From: Pseudomonas pergaminensis
GTDB taxonomy: Bacteria > Pseudomonadota > Gammaproteobacteria > Pseudomonadales > Pseudomonadaceae
DNA: 64,000 bases
Assembly: GCF_024112395.2 (NCBI RefSeq)
Contig: NZ_CP078013.2
Coordinates: 6,418,501 to 6,482,500, forward strand
Direction: 5' to 3'
The number at the start of each line of letters is the position of its first letter. Positions within the stretch are counted from its first letter, which is position 1. The translations under genes and the position numbers were made by a program. Under the pieces are notes generated by a model, which worked only from the letters and a program-made list of their open reading frames with translations, did no database searches and was not told the origin of the DNA. Positions 19,294 to 28,028 of the stretch are shown here, one piece after another.

Positions 19294-21369
19294 ATGACTG
19301 AGCTGTCGCAGGTGTCGGTGACGGCACTCAAGGGTGTCGGTGAAGCCATGGCCGAGAAGCTGGCCAAGGTGGGCCTGGAGAACCTCCAGGACGTGTTGTT
19401 CCACTTGCCCCTGCGCTATCAGGACCGCACCCGCGTGGTGCCCATCGGCCAGTTGCGTCCAGGCCAGGATGCGGTGGTCGAAGGCACCGTCAGCGGTGCC
19501 GACGTGGTCATGGGCAAGCGCCGCAGCCTGGTGGTACGCCTGCAGGACGGCACCGGTGGCCTGAGCCTGCGCTTCTACCATTTCAGCAACGCGCAGAAAG
19601 AAGGCCTCAAGCGCGGCACCCGCGTGCGCTGCTACGGCGAAGCGCGACCCGGCGCATCCGGCCTTGAGATCTATCACCCGGAATACCGCGCCATTACCGG
19701 TGACGAACCGCCGCCGGTCGACACCACGCTCACGCCGATCTACCCGCTCACCGAAGGCCTGACCCAGCAACGCCTGCGCCAACTGTGCATGCAGACGTTG
19801 ACCATGCTCGGCCCGAAAAGCCTGCCTGATTGGCTGCCCCAGGAACTCGCCCGCGACTATCAACTGGCGCCGCTGGACGATGCGATTCGCTACCTGCATC
19901 ACCCACCCGCCGATGCCGATGTCGACGAACTGGCCCTCGGTCATCACTGGGCCCAGCACCGCCTGGCCTTTGAAGAGCTGCTGACCCACCAACTGTCCCA
20001 GCAACGCCTGCGCGAAAGCATGCGCTCGCTGCGCGCGCCAGCGATGCCCAAGGCCACGCGCTTGCCTGCCCAATACCTGGCCAACCTGGGCTTTGCGCCG
20101 ACCGGCGCCCAGCAACGCGTCGGCAATGAAATCGCCTACGACCTCAGCCAGCAAGAGCCCATGCTGCGGCTGATCCAGGGCGACGTGGGCGCGGGCAAGA
20201 CCGTGGTCGCCGCCCTCGCCGCCCTGCAAGCCCTCGAAGCCGGTTACCAGGTGGCGCTGATGGCGCCCACCGAAATCCTCGCCGAGCAGCACTTCATCAC
20301 CTTCAAGCGTTGGCTCGAACCGCTGGGCCTGGAAGTGGCGTGGCTGGCCGGCAAGCTCAAGGGCAAGAATCGCACAGCCGCACTGGAGCAGATCGCCGGC
20401 GGCGCGCCGATGGTGGTCGGCACCCACGCGCTGTTCCAGGACGAAGTGCGGTTCAAGAACCTGGCCCTGGTGATCATCGACGAGCAGCACCGTTTCGGCG
20501 TGCAACAGCGCCTGGCCCTGCGCCAGAAAGGCGTGGGCGGGCGGATGAACCCGCATCAGTTGATCATGACCGCCACGCCGATCCCGCGCACCCTGGCCAT
20601 GAGCGCCTACGCCGACCTCGACACCTCGATCCTCGACGAACTGCCGCCCGGCCGTACCCCGGTCAACACCGTACTGGTCACCGACACCCGGCGTGTCGAA
20701 GTGATCGAGCGGGTCCGTGGCGCCTGCGCCGAAGGCCGCCAGGCGTACTGGGTGTGCACGCTGATCGAAGAGTCCGAAGAGCTGACCTGCCAGGCCGCCG
20801 AAACCACCTATGAAGACCTCACCAGCGCCTTGGGCGAACTCAAGGTCGGCCTGATCCACGGGCGCATGAAGCCCGCTGAAAAAGCTGCGGTGATGGCCGA
20901 ATTCAAGGCCGGCAACCTGCAACTGCTGGTGGCCACTACCGTGATCGAGGTGGGTGTGGACGTGCCCAATGCCAGCCTGATGATCATCGAAAACCCCGAG
21001 CGCCTGGGCCTGGCGCAGTTGCACCAGTTGCGCGGGCGTGTTGGCCGAGGCAGCGCCGCCAGCCATTGCGTGCTGCTCTACCACCCGCCGCTGTCGCAGA
21101 TCGGTCGCCAGCGCCTGGGCATCATGCGCGAAACCAACGACGGTTTTGTCATCGCCGAAAAAGACCTCGAATTGCGCGGCCCCGGCGAAATGCTCGGCAC
21201 GCGCCAGACCGGCCTGCTGCAATTCAAGGTCGCCGACCTGATGCGCGACGCCGATCTGCTGCCAGCCGTGCGCGATGCGGCGCAGGCTTTGCTGGAGCGC
21301 TGGCCGGACCACGTCAGCCCGCTGCTCAATCGCTGGCTCAGGCACGGACAGCAATACGGCCAAGTGTGA
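19294..21369 (+). CDS. recG: ATP-dependent DNA helicase RecG
   Basis: The 691-residue helicase remodels stalled replication forks and Holliday junctions. It has the N-terminal wedge/OB-fold (about 50-180, PLRYQDRT ... GLSLRFYHF), Walker A GDVGAGKTVVAAL, the DEQH-type Walker B IIDEQHRFG, the TATPIPRTLAM motif III region, and the C-terminal helicase and TRG parts (QLHQLRGRVGRG). I chose ATG at 19294, giving MTELSQVSVTALKGVG, which aligns with the family; a frame from 19252 would overlap the end of oxyR. Confidence 0.96.
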   Translation: MTELSQVSVTALKGVGEAMAEKLAKVGLENLQDVLFHLPLRYQDRTRVVPIGQLRPGQDAVVEGTVSGADVVMGKRRSLVVRLQDGTGGLSLRFYHFSNAQKEGLKRGTRVRCYGEARPGASGLEIYHPEYRAITGDEPPPVDTTLTPIYPLTEGLTQQRLRQLCMQTLTMLGPKSLPDWLPQELARDYQLAPLDDAIRYLHHPPADADVDELALGHHWAQHRLAFEELLTHQLSQQRLRESMRSLRAPAMPKATRLPAQYLANLGFAPTGAQQRVGNEIAYDLSQQEPMLRLIQGDVGAGKTVVAALAALQALEAGYQVALMAPTEILAEQHFITFKRWLEPLGLEVAWLAGKLKGKNRTAALEQIAGGAPMVVGTHALFQDEVRFKNLALVIIDEQHRFGVQQRLALRQKGVGGRMNPHQLIMTATPIPRTLAMSAYADLDTSILDELPPGRTPVNTVLVTDTRRVEVIERVRGACAEGRQAYWVCTLIEESEELTCQAAETTYEDLTSALGELKVGLIHGRMKPAEKAAVMAEFKAGNLQLLVATTVIEVGVDVPNASLMIIENPERLGLAQLHQLRGRVGRGSAASHCVLLYHPPLSQIGRQRLGIMRETNDGFVIAEKDLELRGPGEMLGTRQTGLLQFKVADLMRDADLLPAVRDAAQALLERWPDHVSPLLNRWLRHGQQYGQV

Positions 21370-21446
21370 CGCCTGACGCACTTAAGCGACCAACAGTTGT
21401 ATCAAGCTGGTTATACTTCGTTGACTGTAAGAAATTGGATCAGGCC

Positions 21447-22847
21447 ATGTCAGAAGTTGCCCTCGCCACAGCCCCACTGACCGCCCCGCCGGTCATTCGG
21501 GCTCTGCTCGCAAAACTCGCCATCCCCTACACGGAAGTCGCCGATCTACCGGGCCTGAATCCTGCGCAAAAGGTCCAAGCGGTATTGCTGGAAGACGCGG
21601 TGGGCGCACTGATGGTGCTGTTCCCGCAGAATCAGTTGCTCGACCTCAACCGCCTCGCCGAACTCACCGGTCGCCGCCTCACCGCGGTGTCGCCGGATCG
21701 CGTCGAACGCATGCTGGGCAAACATGACCTGAGCCTGCTGCCGGGCCTGCCGCCTCTCACCAGCTCGCCGTGCCTGTACGAAGGCAGCCTGCTGGATGAA
21801 CCGAGCCTGCTGGTGCATTCGGGTGAAGCCGGTTTGCTGCTGGAAATCGCCACCGACGCCTTCAAGACCCTGCTCACCAAGGCCAGCGCCGGCCACTTTG
21901 GCGAGCCGCTGAGCAACATTCGCCCCAACCTCGACCGCCCCAATGATGACCGCGAGGAAATCACCCAGGCGATGCAGGCGTTCACCGCCCGCCGCATCCA
22001 GCAACGCCTGGAAGCGACCATCGAGATTCCACCGCTGGCGGATACCGCACAGAAGATCATCAAACTGCGTGTCGACCCGAACGCCACCATTGATGACATC
22101 ACTGGCGTGGTCGAGACCGACCCGGCCCTGGCCGCCCAAGTCGTGAGCTGGGCCGCATCGCCGTACTATGCCTCGCCGGGCAAGATTCGTTCAGTGGAAG
22201 ACGCCATCGTGCGGGTGCTGGGCTTTGACCTGGTGATCAACCTGGCGCTGGGCCTGGCCCTGGGCAAGACCCTGAGCCTGCCCAAGGACCATCCACACCA
22301 GTCCACACCGTATTGGCACCAGTCGATCTACACCGCCGCCGTGATCGAGGGCCTGACCCGCGCCATGCCCCGCGCCCAGCGCCCGGAAGCCGGCCTGACC
22401 TACCTGGCGGGCCTGCTGCACAACTTCGGCTACCTGCTGCTGGCCCATGTGTTCCCGCCGCACTTCTCGCTGATCTGCCGCCACCTGGAGGTCAACCCGC
22501 ACCTGTGCCACAGCTATGTCGAGCAACACCTGCTGGGCATCAGCCGCGAGCAAATCGGTGCGTGGCTGATGCGCTACTGGGACATGCCGGATGAACTGTC
22601 CACTGCCCTGCGCTTCCAGCACGATCCGACCTACGATGGTCAGTACGCTGAATACCCGAACCTGGTGTGTCTGGCGGTACGCTTGTTGCGCAGCCGCGGG
22701 ATTGGCTCCGGGCCGGATGAGGCGATTCCGGATGCGCTGCTTGAGCGTCTGGGCTTGAGCCGTGACAAGGCTGAGGAAGTGGTGGGCAAAGTGCTGGATG
22801 CTGAAGTGCTGTTGCGCGAGTTGGCGTCCCAGTTCAGCCAGGGCTAA
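21447..22847 (+). CDS. Aminoacyl-tRNA deacylase-like / HDOD domain fusion protein
   Basis: The 466-residue product joins two modules. Residues about 15-150 (VIRALLAKLAIPYTEV ... KVQAVLLED ... GRRLTAVSPDRVERML ... EAGLLLEI) resemble YbaK/ProX-type tRNA deacylase domains. Residues about 195-400 form an HDOD domain (LPPLADTAQKIIKL-like start, DPALAAQVVSWAASPYY, SVEDAIVRVLGFDLVINLALGLALG, YLAGLLHNFGYLLL), found in bacterial signalling proteins. LLHNFG replaces the HD pair of true HD phosphohydrolases. The gene stands 77 bases after recG; the start is the ATG giving MSEVALATAP. The biological role is unknown. Confidence 0.82.
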   Translation: MSEVALATAPLTAPPVIRALLAKLAIPYTEVADLPGLNPAQKVQAVLLEDAVGALMVLFPQNQLLDLNRLAELTGRRLTAVSPDRVERMLGKHDLSLLPGLPPLTSSPCLYEGSLLDEPSLLVHSGEAGLLLEIATDAFKTLLTKASAGHFGEPLSNIRPNLDRPNDDREEITQAMQAFTARRIQQRLEATIEIPPLADTAQKIIKLRVDPNATIDDITGVVETDPALAAQVVSWAASPYYASPGKIRSVEDAIVRVLGFDLVINLALGLALGKTLSLPKDHPHQSTPYWHQSIYTAAVIEGLTRAMPRAQRPEAGLTYLAGLLHNFGYLLLAHVFPPHFSLICRHLEVNPHLCHSYVEQHLLGISREQIGAWLMRYWDMPDELSTALRFQHDPTYDGQYAEYPNLVCLAVRLLRSRGIGSGPDEAIPDALLERLGLSRDKAEEVVGKVLDAEVLLRELASQFSQG

Positions 22848-22867
22848 CCTACCACCTGTTACATCGC

Positions 22868-22924
22868 CATCGCCGGCAAGCCGGCTCCTACAGAGTTTGT
22901 TTAGGAGCCGGCTTGCCGGCGATG
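22868..22924. terminator. 23-base perfect inverted repeat between convergent genes
   Basis: CATCGCCGGCAAGCCGGCTCCTA (22868-22890) is exactly complementary to 22902-22924, with an 11-base loop. It is a REP-like palindrome of a different subfamily from the GGGAGCGGGC type. It separates the ends of the HDOD gene and the convergent hypothetical gene, and may stabilise or terminate both transcripts. Confidence 0.8.
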
Positions 22925-22927
22925 AAT

Positions 22928-23305
22928 TCAACCCTTCTTTTTCTTCGGCTTCAAATACTTGGTCAACCCCTGGAACCAAATCACCAGGGCCGGGTTGCCC
23001 TTGATCTGGATCGACTTGTCCTGAATTCCCGTCATGAACGCCAATTGCTTGTTCTTCGCCTGCATCGTGGCGAAGCCGTAGGCCGCATCTTTAAAGGCGA
23101 TGGCGAACGCCGGCGACGGGTGAACACCCGAACGGCTGGTGATGCGCTGGTCTTTGACGATGAAGTGACGGGCAACCTTGCCGTCGAGGGTCTGCAGCTG
23201 GAAGGCCAGGTCTTTGTCACCCAGTTGCTGCTGGAAGGCGGGGTTGGTGCGGCTGGCTTTGCCCATCATCAGGCCAAGCACCCACAGGAGAAGACGAAAT
23301 TTCAT
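22928..23305 (-). CDS. Hypothetical exported protein
   Basis: The 125-residue product starts MKFRLLLWVLGLMMGKASRTNPAF, a short basic-hydrophobic segment consistent with a signal or membrane anchor, and ends in a lysine run (LKPKKKKG). The middle (LAFQLQTLDGKVARHFIVKDQRITSRSG ... FAFKDA-like text) is reminiscent of small SCP2/sterol-carrier-like helper proteins, but this is a weak impression. I chose ATG at 23305 over an upstream GTG. It is the last backbone gene before the secretion locus. Confidence 0.65.
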   Translation of the reverse strand: MKFRLLLWVLGLMMGKASRTNPAFQQQLGDKDLAFQLQTLDGKVARHFIVKDQRITSRSGVHPSPAFAIAFKDAAYGFATMQAKNKQLAFMTGIQDKSIQIKGNPALVIWFQGLTKYLKPKKKKG

Positions 23306-23363
23306 GCACACGGCCTCGGTGTAATTATTGAGTGGCCGCAGCAGTTTAACGATTTGCTAAAAG

Positions 23364-23406
23364 AACGCCACCGATCTAGCGCATTAGCGGAAGATCGGCT
23401 GGCGTT
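23364..23406 (-). terminator. Probable terminator of the leftward T6SS arm
   Basis: AACGCCACCGATCT pairs with AGATCGGCTGGCGTT with a one-base bulge around a 14-base loop, 24 bases beyond the tagQ stop. Read leftward, the stem is followed by CTTTTA. It marks the left edge of the secretion gene cluster. Confidence 0.6.
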
Positions 23407-23429
23407 TGACGCTTATAGCAGCATGTTAC

Positions 23430-24353
23430 TTAAACGTTAGGGCAAGGTACCGGTGCCCAGTCAGCCAGGTTCGGATCGCGGCAGCTGCCTTCGAGCTGGG
23501 CCTTGCCGGCGCTGGCGACCTGCTTGCTTTCAGCTTGCTTGGCCTGCACGGTCTGGATGCTCTTCTCGGTGGTGACAGCTTCTTTCGGCACGACTGGCAG
23601 AGCCTGCTTTTTCGCAACCTTGACCGGCTTCTTGCCCTTGGCCGGAGCAACCACAGGAGCAGTGTCGGCGGTAGCCACGGTCACCACGTCGTTACGCTGC
23701 ACGCCCACTTGCTGCAGGTCTTTCTCGTAGGCCTGGGTGTAGTTGTTCAGGTCTTCGCTGGCCTTGCCGTTGACCGCAACGATCAGGTCATTGGACTCTT
23801 TGAGGCCTGCAACGATTTCTGCCAGGCGCTTGCGGCCTTCGGTGTCGTTGACGGTCTTGGCCTTGCGGTCGGCCACCAGCTTGGTGAACGCGCTCTGGTA
23901 GCACTGTTGCGACGCTTTGGCGTACGCGGTGCTGCGGTCGATGTCGGACGCGCTTTTGTTGAAGTCGGTGGAGTAGGACGCAATGCGCTGGTTGTCATCG
24001 CTGATCTGCTTCTGGCGCTCGGTGTAGTAACCCGCCGCGCCGCCGGCCAGGGCGCCGCCCGCTGCACCGATGGCGGCGTTACGGCCGCGCTTGTCGGAGT
24101 CGCCGGTCAGGGCGCCCAGCAGTGCACCGCCGGCCGCGCCGATGGCTGCGCCGGTGACGACTGACTTGGTCATGTCCGAGTCAGTCGCACGCAGGTGCTG
24201 CACCGGCTCGTAGCAGTTCGGGTAATACTCGACCTTGGTGCTCGACGCGACCTTGGAGGCCGGCGACGTGGCGCAACCGGTCAACACGGTGCTGAAACCA
24301 GCTGCGATCAGCAGCAAGTGACGCTTGGAAACCGCCTTACGGGAAAAAAGCAT
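23430..24353 (-). CDS. tagQ: T6SS-associated outer-membrane lipoprotein TagQ
   Basis: The 307-residue protein has a lipoprotein signal (KRHLLLIAAGFSTVLTGCAT, lipobox LTGC) and a glycine-zipper region (TGAAIGAAGGALLGALTG ... NAAIGAAGGALAGGAAGYY, about residues 65-115). The C-terminal half is helical and charged. In P. aeruginosa TagQ is the lipoprotein that recruits TagR in the TagQRST sensor upstream of PpkA. Its place at the end of tagQRST-ppkA supports the name. I chose the ATG giving MLFSRKAVSK, since the longer frame adds 12 residues ahead of the signal. Confidence 0.82.
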   Translation of the reverse strand: MLFSRKAVSKRHLLLIAAGFSTVLTGCATSPASKVASSTKVEYYPNCYEPVQHLRATDSDMTKSVVTGAAIGAAGGALLGALTGDSDKRGRNAAIGAAGGALAGGAAGYYTERQKQISDDNQRIASYSTDFNKSASDIDRSTAYAKASQQCYQSAFTKLVADRKAKTVNDTEGRKRLAEIVAGLKESNDLIVAVNGKASEDLNNYTQAYEKDLQQVGVQRNDVVTVATADTAPVVAPAKGKKPVKVAKKQALPVVPKEAVTTEKSIQTVQAKQAESKQVASAGKAQLEGSCRDPNLADWAPVPCPNV

Positions 24354-24437
24354 AGGTGTGTTCTCTTTTAAGTTTGACTTGCCCAGCACGGCCCACCGCC
24401 GCCTGAGTCCCTTCCAAGCTCGCCATACAGCCAGCGA

Positions 24438-26147
24438 TCATCGCTGACCGCTCGCTGCGAGCAATTCCTTCAAGATCGTTGCCGGGTCGGCCCGCTGTTG
24501 TTTGCGGTAGTTGCCGACATGGCGAACGAACAGTGTTGCGCGCATCACCAGGCTCTTGCCGAGCACTGGCTTGCGATCCAACTCTTCCTTGATCCGTTGA
24601 AACTGCGCCTGGATCACCGCATCGGTATAGCGCGTGCCGGTGGCCAGGTTGTCGATATAGATCGCCACGGCGCCATCGAGCGCGCTGCGGCCATTGGTGA
24701 TGGCCATCTCAAACAGTTGCGCGCTGGCCTCGTCCTTGTTGTCCAGGGCCTGCTGGCGACTCTTCTGCAGGTTGGCCAGGCGGATGTTGTAGTTGGCGAT
24801 GGTCTCGGCCACCAGGGCGGCCGACTGAATCAGGTTGCCCGCGGCTTCTTCGCGTTGCTGGGCGATCAGCGAGACATTGCGCTTGAGCTCTTCGTTGACC
24901 AGCCCCAGCTCGGCTTGCAGCTTGGGGTCGGCGCTGGCGGCGATGATGCTGTCCAGGCGCTTGGTCGGGTCCTGGGCGTCGTCAATGGCGTCGGTCAGCG
25001 AGGCCAGGCGGCCCTCTTTCTGCCACTGCGCGAACAGCTCCTTATAGCGCGAGCGCGGTGCCGACAGCGCGCCAATCGCTACGCGGAAACCGGTGGTCTC
25101 GTTGCTTTGCTCGGTGCCGTCGGCGGCGAACAGCGGGTACTCACGGCGCATGCCGGTGAACAGCGTGCCCTCGCCTTCCAGGTAGTTGCCACCCTTGACC
25201 ACAAAGCCGCCATAAGTGCCCTGGCGACGCCCGGCGTGCACCAGTTGAAAAGACTCTTGGACCATTTCTGCGGCGTTGCCGATCACATCGAACAGGCCGA
25301 TCGGGTTGGGTAATTTGGTGCCGATGGGCATCAGGCGTGCGGCCTGGCCGGTGCCGCCAGCCACCTGGTTGAACACGGCGTAATCGCCGAGCGGGCCGTC
25401 GCTGTCACTGCCTTCGACGCGGCGGGGGAACAGGCGCCCTTCCAGGTCTTGGCGACTCACGGCATGGCCACCGCGTGCGGCGAATTCCCACTCCACTTCG
25501 GTGGGCAGGCGCACAAAACCGAGGCCACCGTCATCCGCCGAAGAACCGCGACCACTGACCGGCAGCAACTCACGGTGGTATTTCATCAACCAGGCGCTGT
25601 ACACCGCCGAGAAGCGCTCGGCTTCAAACCGCGACAGCTTGACCTTGGGCAAGCGCCCGGCCATGCCAGTAGGTGCGTCGCACGCAGGCGCGGGTTCACC
25701 ACTGGCCAACGACTGCGCCTGGGACATCACCTGGGCGTACTGGCGTGCGGTCACTTCGTACTTGCCGATGAAGTACAGCATCGGCTTGAGCGGGGTCTTG
25801 GCGTCGGTCTTCGGCATCAACGGCGCGATGACCTTGCTCCAGTCTTTGGGCAGGTCCTTGAGGGTGAACTGGCCGTTGATGAAGTCGCGACGGTAGCCGG
25901 AAATAAACGACTGCTGATAACCCGCCTCGCCTTCGGCAAAGGGGTAGCCGAGGCTGATTTCGCGGTCATCCAGGGTGCCCTGGGCCAGCACATAGGCATA
26001 GCGGAACACCATGTTGCCTTCGCACGGCAGCGGCAGGCTGACGTCGCCTTCCAGCGGCTTGGGGTTATCGAGTTTGTCACTCGCCTCATCGGCCCAGGCC
26101 ATCGAGGCCAGGGTCAGCGCCACACAGGCGCCCAGTAACTTATACAT
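24438..26147 (-). CDS. tagR: T6SS regulatory protein TagR (formylglycine-enzyme-like fold)
   Basis: The 569-residue exported protein starts with a signal peptide (MYKLLGACVALTLASMAWADEA). It carries a sulfatase-modifying-factor domain (about 130-330: KYEVTARQYAQVM, RLPTEVEWEFAARGG, IGLFDVIGNAAEMVQESF, VVKGGNYLEGE, TTGFRVAIGA), then a coiled-coil C-terminal half. TagR promotes PpkA activation in P. aeruginosa. The position where the true enzyme has its C-terminal catalytic Cys (GFRC) is Val here, so formylglycine chemistry is not expected. The start at 26147 overlaps tagS by 8 bases. Confidence 0.88.
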   Translation of the reverse strand: MYKLLGACVALTLASMAWADEASDKLDNPKPLEGDVSLPLPCEGNMVFRYAYVLAQGTLDDREISLGYPFAEGEAGYQQSFISGYRRDFINGQFTLKDLPKDWSKVIAPLMPKTDAKTPLKPMLYFIGKYEVTARQYAQVMSQAQSLASGEPAPACDAPTGMAGRLPKVKLSRFEAERFSAVYSAWLMKYHRELLPVSGRGSSADDGGLGFVRLPTEVEWEFAARGGHAVSRQDLEGRLFPRRVEGSDSDGPLGDYAVFNQVAGGTGQAARLMPIGTKLPNPIGLFDVIGNAAEMVQESFQLVHAGRRQGTYGGFVVKGGNYLEGEGTLFTGMRREYPLFAADGTEQSNETTGFRVAIGALSAPRSRYKELFAQWQKEGRLASLTDAIDDAQDPTKRLDSIIAASADPKLQAELGLVNEELKRNVSLIAQQREEAAGNLIQSAALVAETIANYNIRLANLQKSRQQALDNKDEASAQLFEMAITNGRSALDGAVAIYIDNLATGTRYTDAVIQAQFQRIKEELDRKPVLGKSLVMRATLFVRHVGNYRKQQRADPATILKELLAASGQR

Positions 26148-27324
26148 CTCTGATTCCTTCAGAAGCCTGGATCCGCGCCACTCGCCAACCGCCACAGGCC
26201 GCCGCCACGGCGCTGACGCCGAGCACAGCAGCCAGGGCCAGGCCGTAATGGCGCGCCAGCAGGTGACTGGCGTGTTCGCCCGGCACCTGCACAAATAACT
26301 GATTCAACGCTGCCTCGGCCAGGCCATACAGCCCGGCACTGAGTACGGCAGCAAAGCCTGCGCTATACAACGCCTGCACCACCACGAATAACAGCAGCCC
26401 GCCCGTGGAAAACCCCAGCAGGCGCAGCACCGACAATTCCCGCCGCTTGCGTGCCACGGCGGCCAGGGCCCCGGCAAATATCGCCGCAAACGCCCCCGCC
26501 AACGCCAACCCGCAGATCACCCAGAACACGATCGACAGGTTGCGGCTCAACGACTGCACCTGCGCGATGGTCTGTGCCTGGGTCGACACCAGTAAATTCT
26601 GCGCCGCGAAGTACACCCGCAGCGGCTCCACATCGGTGAGGGTGCGCGCATATAAGCGGAACGCCGGGTAGACCCGCTGCTCATTCGTCCCCTCCACCTC
26701 ACCACTCCATCCCAACGCCGGCACTGCGCGACCGTCGCGGTAATCTTCCGCCGCTTCCAGCACTTTCAGATCGGCAAACAAGCCGTCACGGGCAAACGCT
26801 TCCAACGGCAGTACCGCCAGCACCTGCAAGCGTGTGCGCTGGGCTTCCACGCGTCCCGCCACTTGCCGTGCAAAGCTGGTTTCCAGCCAATCCCCAGGCC
26901 GCGCCGCAAGCTTCTCGGCGGCAGTGTGGCTCAGCACGATCTGGTCCAGGCCCTGTGGCACCGGCAGGCCGGCGAGCAACGGATCACCCGACGCGGTCGG
27001 CAGCATCTCCAGGACCAGCGTGCCCACCTGCGCGGTCGCCGCAATCTGCCGCGTACGCGGCAACGCAAACGCCACATCACTGCGCTGGCCGAGCTGCTCG
27101 ATGAATGCGCTGCTGAATCGACCACCGCCCAACGGAATAATTTCACGGGTGGCGGGGTCGGTCTCCAACCGTTCGGTCAAACTGCTAACCAGTCCAAATT
27201 TCAGGCCGAATAACACCAGCAACGGTGCGATCACCGCCACCAGCGCGAGCACCGAGCAGGCGGACAGCCAGGCATCGTTGCGATAATCCTGCCAGGCCAG
27301 CGACGTCACCAGACCGAGGCGCAT
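26140..27324 (-). CDS. tagS: T6SS ABC transporter permease TagS
   Basis: The 394-residue protein has an FtsX/MacB-like arrangement. One membrane segment near residues 15-40 (SACSVLALVAVIAPLLVLFGLKF) precedes a large periplasmic domain, and three more follow in the last 130 residues (VFWVICGLALAGAFAAIFAGALAAV, LLLFVVVQALYSAGFAAVL, YGLALAAVLGVSAVAAACGG). With TagT it forms the inner-membrane part of the TagQRST pathway that signals to PpkA. ATG at 27324 sits 7 bases from GGGGAGG and overlaps the tagT stop as TGATG; an in-frame ATG at 27330 is too close to that ribosome-binding site. Confidence 0.87.
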   Translation of the reverse strand: MRLGLVTSLAWQDYRNDAWLSACSVLALVAVIAPLLVLFGLKFGLVSSLTERLETDPATREIIPLGGGRFSSAFIEQLGQRSDVAFALPRTRQIAATAQVGTLVLEMLPTASGDPLLAGLPVPQGLDQIVLSHTAAEKLAARPGDWLETSFARQVAGRVEAQRTRLQVLAVLPLEAFARDGLFADLKVLEAAEDYRDGRAVPALGWSGEVEGTNEQRVYPAFRLYARTLTDVEPLRVYFAAQNLLVSTQAQTIAQVQSLSRNLSIVFWVICGLALAGAFAAIFAGALAAVARKRRELSVLRLLGFSTGGLLLFVVVQALYSAGFAAVLSAGLYGLAEAALNQLFVQVPGEHASHLLARHYGLALAAVLGVSAVAAACGGWRVARIQASEGIRDV

Positions 27325-28028
27325 CAGCATGCCTCCCCAAGGGTCGCCGTCACACCGCCGTCGGTGTCGCGACGGCAACTGATGCGCCGCACCTGCAAGC
27401 CACTGGCGCGGGCCAGGGCTTCGTCATGGGTGGCGATCACACAGGCGGCACGGTGTTCGCGCGCCTGGGCCAGCAGCGCTTGCATCACGCGCTCGGCATT
27501 CAAGGGGTCGAGGGACGCCGTCGGTTCGTCCGCCAGCACCAGGTGCGGTGCATGGGCCAAGGCACGGGCACAGCTGACGCGCTGGCGCTGGCCTACCGAG
27601 AGCGCCGCCGGCTTCTTGGCCAACTGATCGCTGATCTCCAACTGTTCGGCCAGGCGCGCCACGCTGCCATCGTCCTTCAAGCCCAGCAGTTGCCGGGACA
27701 AGGCGATATTGCCGCGCACATCGAGAAAACCCAGCAGGCCACCGGTTTGCAGCACATACCCCAGATGCTGGCTACGCAGCGCGGCCAAGGTAGATTGCTG
27801 ATCACCGCGCCATAGCCCGGCAATGTCGTGCTGATGGAATTCGAACTGCCCGACCTGGTCCGGCGCCAACACCAGCGCCAGCAGGTCCAGCAAGGTGCTT
27901 TTGCCGCAACCGCTGGGCCCGACAATCGCCAGTTGCTCACCCGCACGCAGCGCCAGCGCCGGGATCACCAGGCTATAGCGCTGGCTACCGACGCCCCGGC
28001 TCTTGTGCACCGCGTTCAGGTTCAGCAT
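27324..28028 (-). CDS. tagT: T6SS ABC transporter ATPase TagT
   Basis: The 234-residue ATPase has Walker A GPSGCGKSTLL (about 37-47), the LSVGQRQRVS signature, Walker B LVLADEPTASLD and the H-loop IATHDE. It partners TagS and belongs to the MacB/LolD-like class. The start overlaps the ppkA stop as TGATG, suggesting translational coupling; a GTG one codon upstream is also possible. Confidence 0.9.
   Translation of the reverse strand: MLNLNAVHKSRGVGSQRYSLVIPALALRAGEQLAIVGPSGCGKSTLLDLLALVLAPDQVGQFEFHQHDIAGLWRGDQQSTLAALRSQHLGYVLQTGGLLGFLDVRGNIALSRQLLGLKDDGSVARLAEQLEISDQLAKKPAALSVGQRQRVSCARALAHAPHLVLADEPTASLDPLNAERVMQALLAQAREHRAACVIATHDEALARASGLQVRRISCRRDTDGGVTATLGEAC

Noticed and set aside
19282..21381. 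Open frame of 699 codons opposite recG
   Set aside because: Antisense shadow of recG; His/Gln/Ala-rich text without domains.
23306..23429. Possible attachment site at the left edge of the secretion locus
   Set aside because: No direct repeat matching the right edge near 58.3 kb and no integrase or tRNA were found; the inverted repeat there reads better as a terminator.
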